Assembly: GCA_005884665.1 (NCBI GenBank)
Contig: VBAT01000045.1
Coordinates: forward strand, 1-64,000
Length of the DNA stretch: 64,000 nucleotides
Direction: 5' to 3'
Source of the DNA: Bacteroidota bacterium
Lineage (GTDB): Bacteria > Bacteroidota > Bacteroidia > Chitinophagales > Chitinophagaceae
Part shown: one piece after another, positions 51,994 to 61,016 of the stretch
Position numbering within the stretch: the first letter of the stretch is position 1
Layout: every line of letters begins with the position of its first letter
The notes under the pieces: model-generated
Databases searched by the model: none
The model's input: only the letters and a program-made list of their open reading frames with translations
What the model was told of the DNA's origin: nothing
Program-made: the position numbers and the translations under genes

Positions 51994-54024
51994 TCAGTAG
52001 GACAGCAATTTCTGAACGGCTTCATCCAATCTCGCCCTGGCCAGGAAATTATTCTCCAATTCGATACTAAAAGGAACCGGAGTATCCAGACTGGCGCAAC
52101 GCATCACCGGTGCATCAAGCAGGCTAAAACAGTTTTCAGCGATCCAGGCTGCGATCTCCCCACCAATGCCTCCGGTCAATGTATCTTCATGAAGCAATAA
52201 TACTCTTCCTGTTCTTTGCACGGACTCACGGATAGCCATGAAATCGAGCGGCAATAAGGTCCTCAGGTCAAGTATATCAATAGAAATTTCAGGATGTTCA
52301 GCCGCATAGTCTTCAGCCCAGTGAACACCGCTGCCATAAGAGATGATAGCTATTTCATCACCCTCACGCACGTGTCGCGCTTTTCCGATTTCAATTTCAT
52401 AATATTCTTCGGGCACGGGCCCGCTGACCGACCGATATAGTGCCTTATGCTCAAAATACATAACGGGATTGGGGTCATTGATCGCAGCGATCAGTAATCC
52501 CTTTGCATCAGCGGGGCTAGCGGGATACACAACTTTCAAACCGGGCGTATGAACAAACCAGGCCTCATTGCTTTGTGAATGAAAAGGCCCGGCGCCTACT
52601 CCACCGCCGGTCGGCATGCGGATCACTACATCTGCATTTTGTCCCCAGCGATAATGGATCTTCGCGAGGTTGTTGATGATCTGGTTAAATCCCACCGTCA
52701 CAAAATCCGCGAACTGCATTTCCATGACGCTTTTAAATCCTTCAAGACTTAGACCCAGCGCAGCTCCTACAATAGCACTCTCGCATAATGGTGTATTTCT
52801 TACCCTGGCTTTCCCAAACTCTTCCAGGAATCCTTCGGTTATTTTAAAAGCTCCTCCGTATTCAGCTATGTCCTGTCCCATCAGGATAAGGTTAGAATGA
52901 TGCTGCATTGATTGATGCAGGCCTTGTTTGATAGCATCGATGAGACGGAGGTTGGGATGCTGGATGCTGGATGCCTTCATATCGACGAGTGGAGCACTCG
53001 CTCCCGCTCTGTTTCCCCGCTCTCCGAAGGTGCTGGATGCTGATGGTTTTGCATAGGTATCTTCCAATTCGGTTTCAGTATCGGCAACAACGGCGCTGGT
53101 GCTAAAGCCGGCTTCCAGTTCTCTTTCTATTTTTTCTTTAAATTCATTTTTTATATTTTCAATATCATCCGTTTTTAGTACGCCTGATGTCAGCAGGTAT
53201 TGTTCATAGTTTCTTACGGGGTCCTTCATCTCCCATAATTCGAACAATTTTTTAGGTACATATTTAGTGCCGCTGGCTTCTTCGTGACCACGCATGCGAA
53301 AGGTGATACATTCGATGAGATAAGGCTTTTGGTAACGCACACAATAATCTCTTACGCCTTTTATCGTTTCATATACCGACAAAATATTGTTACCGTCTAT
53401 CTGCACGCCATCCATTCCATATCCTTTGGCCTTATCAACCAGGCTGATGCAGCGATATTGTTCTTCTGTGGGCGTACTAAGGCCATACCCGTTATTTTCT
53501 ATAATGAAGATCACCGGCAGGTCCCAGACTGCGGCCACATTCAGAGCCTCGTGAAAATCACCTTCGCTCGTTCCGCCTTCCCCGGTTAAAGCAAGTGCCG
53601 CTTTGTCTTCCTGGCGGAGCTTATAGGCCAGGCCCACCCCATCAGCAATGGCAAGTTGCGGTCCCAGGTGAGATATCATTCCGCAGATATGATGCTGGCG
53701 GCTGCCAAAATGAAAACTTCTTTCCCTGCCTTTGCTATATCCTTGTTGTGAGCCCTGCCACTGCATAAACAACTTGCTCAATGGCATTTCACGGGTGGTG
53801 AATACACCAAGGTTGCGATGCAAGGGCATGATCCATTCGTCCCTGTGCATAGCAAGTGTGGCGCCTACAGCGATCGCTTCCTGCCCAATACCACTGAACC
53901 ATTTGGATATTTTTCCCTGGCGCAACAATACCAGCATTTTTTCTTCGATCATGCGTGGCCAGAGAAGTTTGTGATAAAAACGTATAAGCTCGTCGTTGGA
54001 TAACTGTTTCCTGTCAAATTGCAT
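51994..54024 (-). CDS. 2-oxoacid dehydrogenase E1, fused alpha and beta subunits
   Basis: A 676-residue ThDP enzyme that decarboxylates a 2-oxoacid, most like the branched-chain or acetoin type. The alpha part (about 1-315) has the ThDP motif GEGGTSEGDFHEAL ... ENNGYGLS and FHFGSRQHHICGMISHLG. The beta part (about 360-676) has LMGQDIAEYGGAFKITEGF, ESAIVGAALGLSLEG and FEHKALYR. The fused form is common in Bacteroidota. The linker (about 320-355) contains a Ser/Ala/Gly-rich segment encoded by repeated GGATGCT heptamers. No E2 or E3 genes are in the window. It starts an operon-like row toward 50604, but no promoter was clear. Confidence 0.92.
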   Translation of the reverse strand: MQFDRKQLSNDELIRFYHKLLWPRMIEEKMLVLLRQGKISKWFSGIGQEAIAVGATLAMHRDEWIMPLHRNLGVFTTREMPLSKLFMQWQGSQQGYSKGRERSFHFGSRQHHICGMISHLGPQLAIADGVGLAYKLRQEDKAALALTGEGGTSEGDFHEALNVAAVWDLPVIFIIENNGYGLSTPTEEQYRCISLVDKAKGYGMDGVQIDGNNILSVYETIKGVRDYCVRYQKPYLIECITFRMRGHEEASGTKYVPKKLFELWEMKDPVRNYEQYLLTSGVLKTDDIENIKNEFKEKIERELEAGFSTSAVVADTETELEDTYAKPSASSTFGERGNRAGASAPLVDMKASSIQHPNLRLIDAIKQGLHQSMQHHSNLILMGQDIAEYGGAFKITEGFLEEFGKARVRNTPLCESAIVGAALGLSLEGFKSVMEMQFADFVTVGFNQIINNLAKIHYRWGQNADVVIRMPTGGGVGAGPFHSQSNEAWFVHTPGLKVVYPASPADAKGLLIAAINDPNPVMYFEHKALYRSVSGPVPEEYYEIEIGKARHVREGDEIAIISYGSGVHWAEDYAAEHPEISIDILDLRTLLPLDFMAIRESVQRTGRVLLLHEDTLTGGIGGEIAAWIAENCFSLLDAPVMRCASLDTPVPFSIELENNFLARARLDEAVQKLLSY
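52955..53046. repeat. GGATGCT heptamer repeats inside the E1 linker
   Basis: Three tandem GGATGC(T/C) heptamers at 52955-52975 and a further GCTGGATGCTGATGG at 53032-53046 flank a segment that encodes FGERGNRAGASAPL. All lie in the linker between the two catalytic halves. Confidence 0.7.
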
Positions 54025-54133
54025 GGTGCAATTTCCGTATTCGGAAGCACATCACAAAAGGATGCTGGGAAGATAATGCCACGGGCACACGGGTTAATCA
54101 ATATCGCTCTTCGCCCTGTTTCTCCGCTTGTCT

Positions 54134-54487
54134 TCACGATTCATTCTGCTGTCTCCGTTCTTCCTTTGAGAGTAAAGAGATAACAAGGGTCAGGCAAAGG
54201 CTGAATAGTAACCCGTGCCAGAAACTATCGATCTTAAATCCCTTGACCCAATCACTCGCCACCAATACTGTGACTGTGTTAATGATGAACAGGAATAATC
54301 CCAGCGTAAGTATTGTCAGCGGAAGCGTAAGAATGATAAGCAGCGGCTTAAGGGACACATTGAGCAGGCCCAACACGATAGCAAACCATATTGCCGTTTC
54401 ATAACTATCTACGTTGACACCAGGAAGTATTTGTGCCAGGATAAACGCGACAGCCGCGGTAACAAGTAAGCGGAGAATTAATTTCAT
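54134..54487 (-). CDS. Phage-holin-4-type small membrane protein
   Basis: A 117-residue protein of four helices with family motifs AAVAFILAQILPGVNVDSY, GLLNVSLKPLLIILTLPLTI and FLFIINTVTVLVASDW; this is the PF04020 'phage holin family' widespread in bacterial chromosomes. It does not indicate a prophage: no phage genes are near. Its function is unknown, perhaps membrane integrity. The gap to the E1 gene (54025-54133) and the one after it show no gene. Confidence 0.85.
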   Translation of the reverse strand: MKLILRLLVTAAVAFILAQILPGVNVDSYETAIWFAIVLGLLNVSLKPLLIILTLPLTILTLGLFLFIINTVTVLVASDWVKGFKIDSFWHGLLFSLCLTLVISLLSKEERRQQNES

Positions 54488-54626
54488 TAAACTGACAGGA
54501 AAACGGCCGAATCATTAAGAAAATTAGCACGGTCAACTGTTAATTCAAAGATAAACTAATCGCCCCGGTCTCAAAAGGCATATGCAAATCATTAACTTTT
54601 AGCATCCATTTACTAAAACTACGGTT

Positions 54627-55754
54627 ATGAAAATTTTGGCTGCCTCAGCTGCAGTGGTCATTTTCAGTATCACTGCCTTCACTCCTCCTACATTTATAAA
54701 GCAGACCCCAAAAAGTCCAACATTCGGGCAACAAAAGATACAGGTGGCGATCCTGCTCGATGTAAGCAATAGCATGGATGGACTTATTGAGCAGGCGAAG
54801 GCCCAATTATGGAATATGGTAATAGTAATGGGCAAAACAAAATGTGAAACCGGCAATCCCAAAATTGAGATCGCGTTGTATGAATATGGAAGATCCGATA
54901 ATAGCGAACAGGCTGGTTTTGTGAAACAGATCAGCGGCTTCAGCACCGATCTCGACCAGCTTTCGCTGGAGCTCTTTAAGCTTACCACCAATGGCGGCGA
55001 AGAATATTGCGGCCAGGTGATCTATACTTCCCTGGATCAGTTACAATGGGATCCTTCCCCTTTAAGTTACAAAAATTTCCTGCAAGGAAATTTATCCTAC
55101 ACTAAAGCCTGTGACGAGGCCAGGAAAAAAGGCGTCATTGTCAATACGATCTATTGCGGCGACAGGCTGATGGGAATACAGGAACACTGGAACCTTTTGG
55201 ACGAGTGCGGCAATGGCAGCTTTACCAACATTAAACAGGATGCGAAGATCGAAGATCCACCAACACCTTATGACAGTACATTAATCACGCTGAACTACAG
55301 GTTGAACAGCACTTATCTTTATTATGGTGAAAGGGGTACTCTGCATTACGACAATCTGCAAGCTGCTGATAACTTCAATGCGGAACTCGGAAATACGGCA
55401 AGGCTGATGCGTGTCCAGGCCAAGAGCACAACCAATGGTTATGTAAATTATGGCTGGGATCTTGTGGACGCCAACCGCGCCGACAGCAGTTTTATTTACA
55501 AACTGGACTTAAAAACCTTACCAGATTCTTTAAAAAATAAAAGCCGAGAAGAAATACGTGAAGCAATTAATAAAAAGACAAAGGAGCGGCAAGCCATTCA
55601 AACGGAGATCCAGCGGGTAAGTGAGCATCGAAACAAATACCTGTTGGCGGAAAGAACAAAAGGAACCGCTATCAACAATACCCCTACTCTTGAATCAGAA
55701 GTGGAAAAAATAATCAGGGCGCAGGTAACGCGATTTAAGATGCGGATCGATTAA
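54627..55754 (+). CDS. Secreted VWA-domain protein
   Basis: A signal peptide-like N-terminus (ILAASAAVVIFSITAFTPP) precedes a von Willebrand type A domain with a metal-ion adhesion motif (VAILLDVSNSMDGLIEQA, a DxSxS site), and further VWA strands (IEIALYEYG, GVIVNTIYCGD). The C-terminal third is helical and charged (REEIREAINKKTKERQAIQTE). The architecture suggests a periplasmic metal-dependent binding protein. It stands alone and converges with the M16 pair with a 9-bp gap. Confidence 0.8.
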   Translation: MKILAASAAVVIFSITAFTPPTFIKQTPKSPTFGQQKIQVAILLDVSNSMDGLIEQAKAQLWNMVIVMGKTKCETGNPKIEIALYEYGRSDNSEQAGFVKQISGFSTDLDQLSLELFKLTTNGGEEYCGQVIYTSLDQLQWDPSPLSYKNFLQGNLSYTKACDEARKKGVIVNTIYCGDRLMGIQEHWNLLDECGNGSFTNIKQDAKIEDPPTPYDSTLITLNYRLNSTYLYYGERGTLHYDNLQAADNFNAELGNTARLMRVQAKSTTNGYVNYGWDLVDANRADSSFIYKLDLKTLPDSLKNKSREEIREAINKKTKERQAIQTEIQRVSEHRNKYLLAERTKGTAINNTPTLESEVEKIIRAQVTRFKMRID

Positions 55755-55763
55755 CCCTGAAGG

Positions 55764-57056
55764 TCAAACGACCACCAGCTCATAAAACTCTTCCGGCTTC
55801 AAATACTTTTGAGCAAGACCCTGCAGCTCTTCTGCAGAAATTGTTTTGATAGTATTGATAGAATTGTAAAAATAATTTTCGTCAAGCCCATTGAGGATAA
55901 TATTTTTCCATCTTGCTATGATCTGGAAAGGGCCATCGAGATCACCTAAAATACTTCCTATCATAAAATTCCGGACCAGTAACAGCTCTTCTTCATCCAC
56001 CGGTTCTTCCCTGAGTGTTTTCATTTCTTTATAGATCTCGGTGATAGCCGCTTCGCAAACATCCTTTCCCGCTTCCGTACTGATCATCCAGGCCGATTCA
56101 TGAATATGATTTTGCAGAAAGCTGTGTATCCCATAAGTGTATCCTTTGTCTTCCCGGATATTACTCATCAGTCTGGATCCGAAAAATCCGCCGAACAGGC
56201 TATTCAACACCTGTATTTTCAAAAAATCGGGGTGATGCCGATTGGGAAAAGGGCGAGCGATCCGAATTGAACCCTGCACTCCATCCTTATCGTTTGTAAC
56301 ACGGAACTTTTTTTCTTCAGAAGATTTCAATGCAATCGGGCCAGCTTGAATATTACTGTTTCCAAGGTCACCAAAGTATTCATTCAGCAGTGGTTCAAGA
56401 TTCACCGGGAGGCGGCCAGCGACAAATATCATGAACTTTCCCTGCTGGTAATATTTATTATAAAAATCAAGAAGCTGCTGCCTGTTGAGTTTGTCAAAAT
56501 CCTCATCCCTGGTATATTTTCCATAGGGGTGATGCTCGCCGTACAAATAAGAATCGATCAGCCGGCCGGCTATAAAATCACTTTTCTTCAAATTAACCTT
56601 TAACCTCTGCTTCATGTTCTGCTGGTAAATAGCAAGCTCCTGCTCGGGCATGATGGAATCAGTCAAAAGTTCCCTCACTACAGGAAGCAATTCAGCAATA
56701 TGCTTATTCAGGCAGTGAAGGGATACAGTGGCTGTTTCGTTGTAGCAGGCCCTGTTCAGGTACGAACCATAATATTCAAAATGTTCATTGACCTGGAAGG
56801 CAGATTTTTTGGTAGTTCCGTTCTTCAATAGGAAATTGGCGGAAGCAGCTACCAGGTTTTGATCTTCAAACCAGTTGCCTGCATAAAATACCCATTCAAG
56901 TGACAAAACCTCTTCAGCGCCCGCATCAATGGTATAAACGTCTACCCCGTTTTTCAGCGTAAATTTCTTATACGATTTTAGCTGAAGCTTGAAATTGACT
57001 GCATCCACTATCTCAGGTGCAACAGTTCTGTCTATCGTCTTTAATGTATCTATCAT
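55764..57056 (-). CDS. M16 family peptidase-like subunit, zinc site missing
   Basis: A 430-residue insulinase-fold protein. The N-terminal domain keeps the fold (LSLEWVFYAGNWFEDQNLVA), but where HxxEH should stand it reads ASANFLLKNGTT, so no zinc ligands remain. The C-terminal domain has the substrate-contact region of the family (GSRLMSNIREDKGYTYGIHS with R and Y). This matches the non-catalytic partner of heterodimeric M16 peptidases, in which one subunit has the zinc site and the other the R/Y pair. It starts 2 bp after its partner gene. Confidence 0.88.
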   Translation of the reverse strand: MIDTLKTIDRTVAPEIVDAVNFKLQLKSYKKFTLKNGVDVYTIDAGAEEVLSLEWVFYAGNWFEDQNLVAASANFLLKNGTTKKSAFQVNEHFEYYGSYLNRACYNETATVSLHCLNKHIAELLPVVRELLTDSIMPEQELAIYQQNMKQRLKVNLKKSDFIAGRLIDSYLYGEHHPYGKYTRDEDFDKLNRQQLLDFYNKYYQQGKFMIFVAGRLPVNLEPLLNEYFGDLGNSNIQAGPIALKSSEEKKFRVTNDKDGVQGSIRIARPFPNRHHPDFLKIQVLNSLFGGFFGSRLMSNIREDKGYTYGIHSFLQNHIHESAWMISTEAGKDVCEAAITEIYKEMKTLREEPVDEEELLLVRNFMIGSILGDLDGPFQIIARWKNIILNGLDENYFYNSINTIKTISAEELQGLAQKYLKPEEFYELVVV

Positions 57057-57058
57057 AA

Positions 57059-58297
57059 TTAATTTCCTGAATAATAATAAAGCGTATTGCTGTTCTCTTT
57101 CCTAAATATATTGCGGCTTTCCTGCAGGATATCTTCCGTGGTCACTGAACCATATTTATCCAGCTCAAAGTTCATCCAGGAAGCATCTCCCAGCCATTCG
57201 TAATATGCAAGGCTATTGGCCCTGTTCATCACGCTCATATCTTCAAACGCGATCATGCTTTCTGTCTTATTCTTTACCTTCTGCAATTCCGCTTCATCCA
57301 CGAGTTCATTTTTTATTTTATCCAACTCGGTCTCAATGGCTTTTTCTGCATCTTCCATTTTAATCCCTTTCACAAGCTTGCCTTCAATGCAAAGCAGACC
57401 GGCATCAGCCGTTCCGAAATGATAACACTCTATATTGCTGAACAACTGCTTTTCTTTTACCAGTGATTGATAAAGGCGTGAAGAGCCGCCACCGCTGAGA
57501 ATATCAGCCAGAAGGTCTGTGATATAATATTTCCGGTCTAGCCGTGGATAGATATGCCAGGTCTTGTAAAGTGCATCGAGAGGTACATTTGCTTTTACTT
57601 CAAGCTTGCGTTCCTCTTTTTGCTCGGGTTCCTGCGGCACATTGCGCTTATATTTTTCTCCGGAGGGAATATCGCCAAACCATTTTTCCGCCAGCGCTTT
57701 TACTTTTTCTGTAGTAACATTTCCAGCAACTACCATGATCGCATTTACAGGCCGATAATATTTGAAGAAGAATTCTTTTACATCTTCCAGCTTTGCATTT
57801 TCTATGTGAGAAAGTTCCTTGCCGATGGTCATCCATCGATAGGGATGCTTTTTATAAGCCAGGTCTCTCATTTTATGCCAGACATCTCCATAAGGCTTGG
57901 CGATATAATGTTCCTTGAACTCTTCTACAACAACTTTGCGTTGTACTTCAAGGCTTTTTTCACTGAATGAAAGTGAAAGCATGCGGTCGCTTTCCAGCCA
58001 GAATGCGGTCTCCAGGTTTTCAGCCGGTAATTGAATATAATAATTGGTAAGATCGTCGGTAGTATAAGCATTGTTTTCTCCCCCTGCCATCTGCAGCGGT
58101 TCATCATAATTTGAAATGTTGACTGATCCGCCGAACATCAGGTGCTCAAAAAGATGGGCAAAGCCTGTTTTGTCGGGGTTCTCATCCCTTGAACCGACAT
58201 CATACATAATATTCATGACAGCCATCGGGGTGGAAGTATCCTGGTGCACAATTACCCGCAACCCATTAGCAAGTGTAAACTTCTCAAAATTGATCAT
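57059..58297 (-). CDS. M16 family zinc peptidase, catalytic subunit
   Basis: A 412-residue peptidase with the inverted zinc motif HxxEH in FAHLFEHLMFGGS (H48, E51, H52) and the downstream glutamate region in VVVEEFKEHYIAKPYGD. No signal peptide is obvious, unlike periplasmic M16 members, so the pair may act in the cytoplasm on small peptides. It is expressed with the non-catalytic partner. Upstream, on the minus strand, TTTG (58342-58345) and TATCTTAC (58316-58323), 18 nt apart, could be a weak promoter. Confidence 0.92.
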   Translation of the reverse strand: MINFEKFTLANGLRVIVHQDTSTPMAVMNIMYDVGSRDENPDKTGFAHLFEHLMFGGSVNISNYDEPLQMAGGENNAYTTDDLTNYYIQLPAENLETAFWLESDRMLSLSFSEKSLEVQRKVVVEEFKEHYIAKPYGDVWHKMRDLAYKKHPYRWMTIGKELSHIENAKLEDVKEFFFKYYRPVNAIMVVAGNVTTEKVKALAEKWFGDIPSGEKYKRNVPQEPEQKEERKLEVKANVPLDALYKTWHIYPRLDRKYYITDLLADILSGGGSSRLYQSLVKEKQLFSNIECYHFGTADAGLLCIEGKLVKGIKMEDAEKAIETELDKIKNELVDEAELQKVKNKTESMIAFEDMSVMNRANSLAYYEWLGDASWMNFELDKYGSVTTEDILQESRNIFRKENSNTLYYYSGN

Positions 58298-58443
58298 ATG
58301 CTATTAACATTCACTGTAAGATAAAGGTTGTAAAAGTATTGCAAAACGGCCATCCCGCCATAGATTCAGCTTTGGACAACCTGTTTTAACGTAAGAAATT
58401 GAATCTTTAAGGCGTAGCGCTTTAAAACTGTTTCTTCCCGTTT

Positions 58444-59649
58444 TTAAAGAATGCTTTTTACCCTGAAATCAAACTGCAGCAGCTCCTTATCCCGCCGGAT
58501 GATAATGCGGATCTTTTCACTGGCAGACTGTAACGCTATCTTATACTGGTTAAGATTTTGGGAAAAATTATTGTTGATTGCCACCACGATATCTCCTTCC
58601 TTTAGCCCAACCTGTTCTGCAGGTGAACCCTTGGCAACATCCCCGACCTCGATCTGCCCGTTTAAATAGTACAGTTCAATCCCGGAATACGAATAATCGA
58701 AAGGATCCCGATAATGCGAGTTGGGCATTAGGTAGATATCCCTTTTCTCATAATTAATGATGGTATTGAAACGGCGCAGAATGTCATTTCCTATCAATCC
58801 CCCGAGGTAAGGATAAGACGTCACGTTGTATACATCGTCGAAAACATAAGTAGGCACATTTCGGAAACGATAGGGCCCGAGTTTTAGTTCTTTTACCACA
58901 GTAAGATGCATGTCGATCTTTCCTCCCACTCCTTCTCCTTCTTTTGCCCATAATTTTCTTTTCTTATTCAGTATGGTGCTATCCTCCGTAAAATCTTTCG
59001 ACAACATCAGGCATACGCCGGCTCCAATATCATGTAAAAACCGGGCGCTGATCGTTGCACCATCTCTCACCCTGGCAAATTCAACGGGTAGCGTACTCAG
59101 GATAGGTTTTAATAGGTAACCGCCTCTCGGGTAACGAAGTGTTCCGCGACTCCAGAAATCCAGTTTCAGGCTATCATAATCTATCTTGACAATATAGCGG
59201 CTGAGTACGGAGTAGCCGATGATTCCGTCGATTTGTTCGCCATAGACCGTTGTCAATATCGAATAATCATTCACATGAAAATCCAGGCTATCGATGGTGA
59301 GCCCGGGGAAGTGAAGTTTTTGACGGTATAAAAACCCTACTTTCTTGATACCAGCTATTCCACGGATAGTTTTATCGGTGGGCTGGGGAGTTAATTTGAG
59401 AAAGGCCACAGTAGAAGAATCCAGGGAAATGCCGCTGCTGCCGCTATCCAGGATAAAATTTAGTGTGTCAGGAAAATTATTTAGTGTAGCCCGAAGAATA
59501 ATAACTCCCCCGGTAAGCTGCGTAAAAGGTATGCGCGTTAAAAATTTGGCCGGGGGTTCAATGAATTCTTCTTGGGCATGCAGTGGTTGCTGCACCAGGA
59601 AAAGCCAAATCAGGCAGGACCCAATGGTCAGTTTTTTTATACAACTCAT
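58444..59649 (-). CDS. Retropepsin-like aspartyl protease with PDZ domain
   Basis: A signal peptide (LIWLFLVQQPLHAQ) is followed by two pepsin-like halves: FILDSGSSGISLDSS with the first catalytic aspartate (D68) and FLHDIGAGVCLMLS with the second DxG-like loop (D-I-G). A C-terminal PDZ domain (about 310-400) contains KGSPAEQVGLKEGDIVVAINN. Such proteins are common in Bacteroidota and are probably periplasmic proteases that bind peptide ends. Both aspartates are present, so activity is plausible. It is divergent from mqnC, with a gap of about 215 bp. Confidence 0.88.
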   Translation of the reverse strand: MSCIKKLTIGSCLIWLFLVQQPLHAQEEFIEPPAKFLTRIPFTQLTGGVIILRATLNNFPDTLNFILDSGSSGISLDSSTVAFLKLTPQPTDKTIRGIAGIKKVGFLYRQKLHFPGLTIDSLDFHVNDYSILTTVYGEQIDGIIGYSVLSRYIVKIDYDSLKLDFWSRGTLRYPRGGYLLKPILSTLPVEFARVRDGATISARFLHDIGAGVCLMLSKDFTEDSTILNKKRKLWAKEGEGVGGKIDMHLTVVKELKLGPYRFRNVPTYVFDDVYNVTSYPYLGGLIGNDILRRFNTIINYEKRDIYLMPNSHYRDPFDYSYSGIELYYLNGQIEVGDVAKGSPAEQVGLKEGDIVVAINNNFSQNLNQYKIALQSASEKIRIIIRRDKELLQFDFRVKSIL

Positions 59650-59844
59650 TTTTTGGTAGCAGCAGTTAGCTTTTGGTTAGACAGCCAGTGTATTCAAAAA
59701 GATGCAATTCCGTTTTTGATTACACATATTTAATTAAATGTACTCTATTAGCTGTTTTTATCAAAACTATTCCCCACTGAAGGTGATCTTTCGTGTCGAC
59801 TGGACAATGCCGCATCATTTTTAGTACTGTTGACGATTACAGCG

Positions 59845-59852
59845 TATTTTTG
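59845..59852 (+). promoter_or_regulatory. -7 box of mqnC
   Basis: TATTTTTG is an exact match to TAnnTTTG, 12 nt before ATG 59865. It supports that ATG over the in-frame GTG at 59793. No -33 element with normal spacing was found. Confidence 0.45.
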
Positions 59853-59864
59853 CAGTCCGGACAT

Positions 59865-60989
59865 ATGGAATTAAAAGAACTTTACGACAAAGCCGCCGAT
59901 TTTGGTTTTCTTTCCGTGGAAGAGGGGGTATTTCTCTATCATCACGCTCCCCTGGCTGACCTGATGTTTATAGCTGATGAATTGCGAAAGACACAAGTTC
60001 CACATGGCAAAGTTACCTGGCAAATAGACCGCAATGTCAATACCACCAATGTATGTATCGCCAATTGCAAGTTTTGCAATTTCTATCGTATTCCAGGACA
60101 CGCGGATGCCTATATCACCGATATGGCGACCTACCGCAAGAAAATCGACGAAACGCTGAGATGGGGAGGAGACCAACTATTATTACAGGGGGGTCATCAT
60201 CCTGATCTCGGGTTGAAATTTTATGTTGATACATTCCGCCAGATAAAACAGGAATTCCCCACTATAAAACTTCATGCACTGGGTCCTCCTGAAGTAGCCC
60301 ATATTACAAAGCTGGAAGGATCTACTCACCGGGAAGTATTAACGGCATTAAAAGAAGCGGGGCTTGATTCATTACCCGGCGCCGGAGCTGAAATATTGAT
60401 CGACCGCGTGAGACGCCTGATCAGTAAAGGCAAATGTGGTGCACAGGAATGGCTCGATATCATGCATCAGGCGCATAAACTGAATATAACGACGTCCGCT
60501 ACCATGATGTTTGGTCATGTCGAAACGATCGAAGAACGTTTTGAACACCTGGTGAAGATCAGGACCGTGCAGGATCGTAAGCCTGAAAATGCCAAAGGAT
60601 TCCTTGCATTTATTCCCTGGACCTTCCAGGATGTGGACACATTACTCGCCAGGATCAGGGGCGTTCACAACCTGACGACACCCGAAGAATATATCCGCAT
60701 GATCGCATTAAGCAGGATCATGCTGCCGAACATCAAGAACATACAGGCCAGTTGGCTGACTGTAGGCAAACAAACCGCGCAACTATGCCTGAATGCAGGC
60801 GCCAATGATTTTGGTTCCATCATGCTTGAAGAGAATGTGGTCAGTGCAGCAGGCGCTCCTCATCGTTTTACCTATAAGACCATCCAGGATGCTATCCGCG
60901 AAGCGGGATTTGAGCCGCAATTGAGGAACCAGCAATATGAATGGCGTGAGATCCCGGAAACGATCGAAGAACAGGTGATCAATTATTAG
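59865..60989 (+). CDS. mqnC: Cyclic dehypoxanthinyl futalosine synthase
   Basis: Radical SAM enzyme of the futalosine route to menaquinone; it cyclises dehypoxanthinyl futalosine. Seen: the N-terminal LSVEEGVFLYHHAPL, the 4Fe-4S site CIANCKFCNF (C64, C68, C71), QLLLQGGHHPDLGLKFY, and GAGAEILIDRVR, TSATMMFGHVE and GSIMLEENVVSAAG. The 374-residue protein from ATG 59865 is normal in length; the frame extends upstream to 59793 without family sequence. Menaquinone is the electron donor of the alternative complex III encoded at 12-21 kb. The lipoprotein gene follows after 27 bp. Confidence 0.95.
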   Translation: MELKELYDKAADFGFLSVEEGVFLYHHAPLADLMFIADELRKTQVPHGKVTWQIDRNVNTTNVCIANCKFCNFYRIPGHADAYITDMATYRKKIDETLRWGGDQLLLQGGHHPDLGLKFYVDTFRQIKQEFPTIKLHALGPPEVAHITKLEGSTHREVLTALKEAGLDSLPGAGAEILIDRVRRLISKGKCGAQEWLDIMHQAHKLNITTSATMMFGHVETIEERFEHLVKIRTVQDRKPENAKGFLAFIPWTFQDVDTLLARIRGVHNLTTPEEYIRMIALSRIMLPNIKNIQASWLTVGKQTAQLCLNAGANDFGSIMLEENVVSAAGAPHRFTYKTIQDAIREAGFEPQLRNQQYEWREIPETIEEQVINY

Positions 60990-61016
60990 TCTTCCATTTA
61001 TAATTAACTATCGGCT

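Noticed and set aside
54134-54487. Holin-like protein as sign of a prophage
   Set aside because: The PF04020 family is common on bacterial chromosomes and no other phage gene is near.
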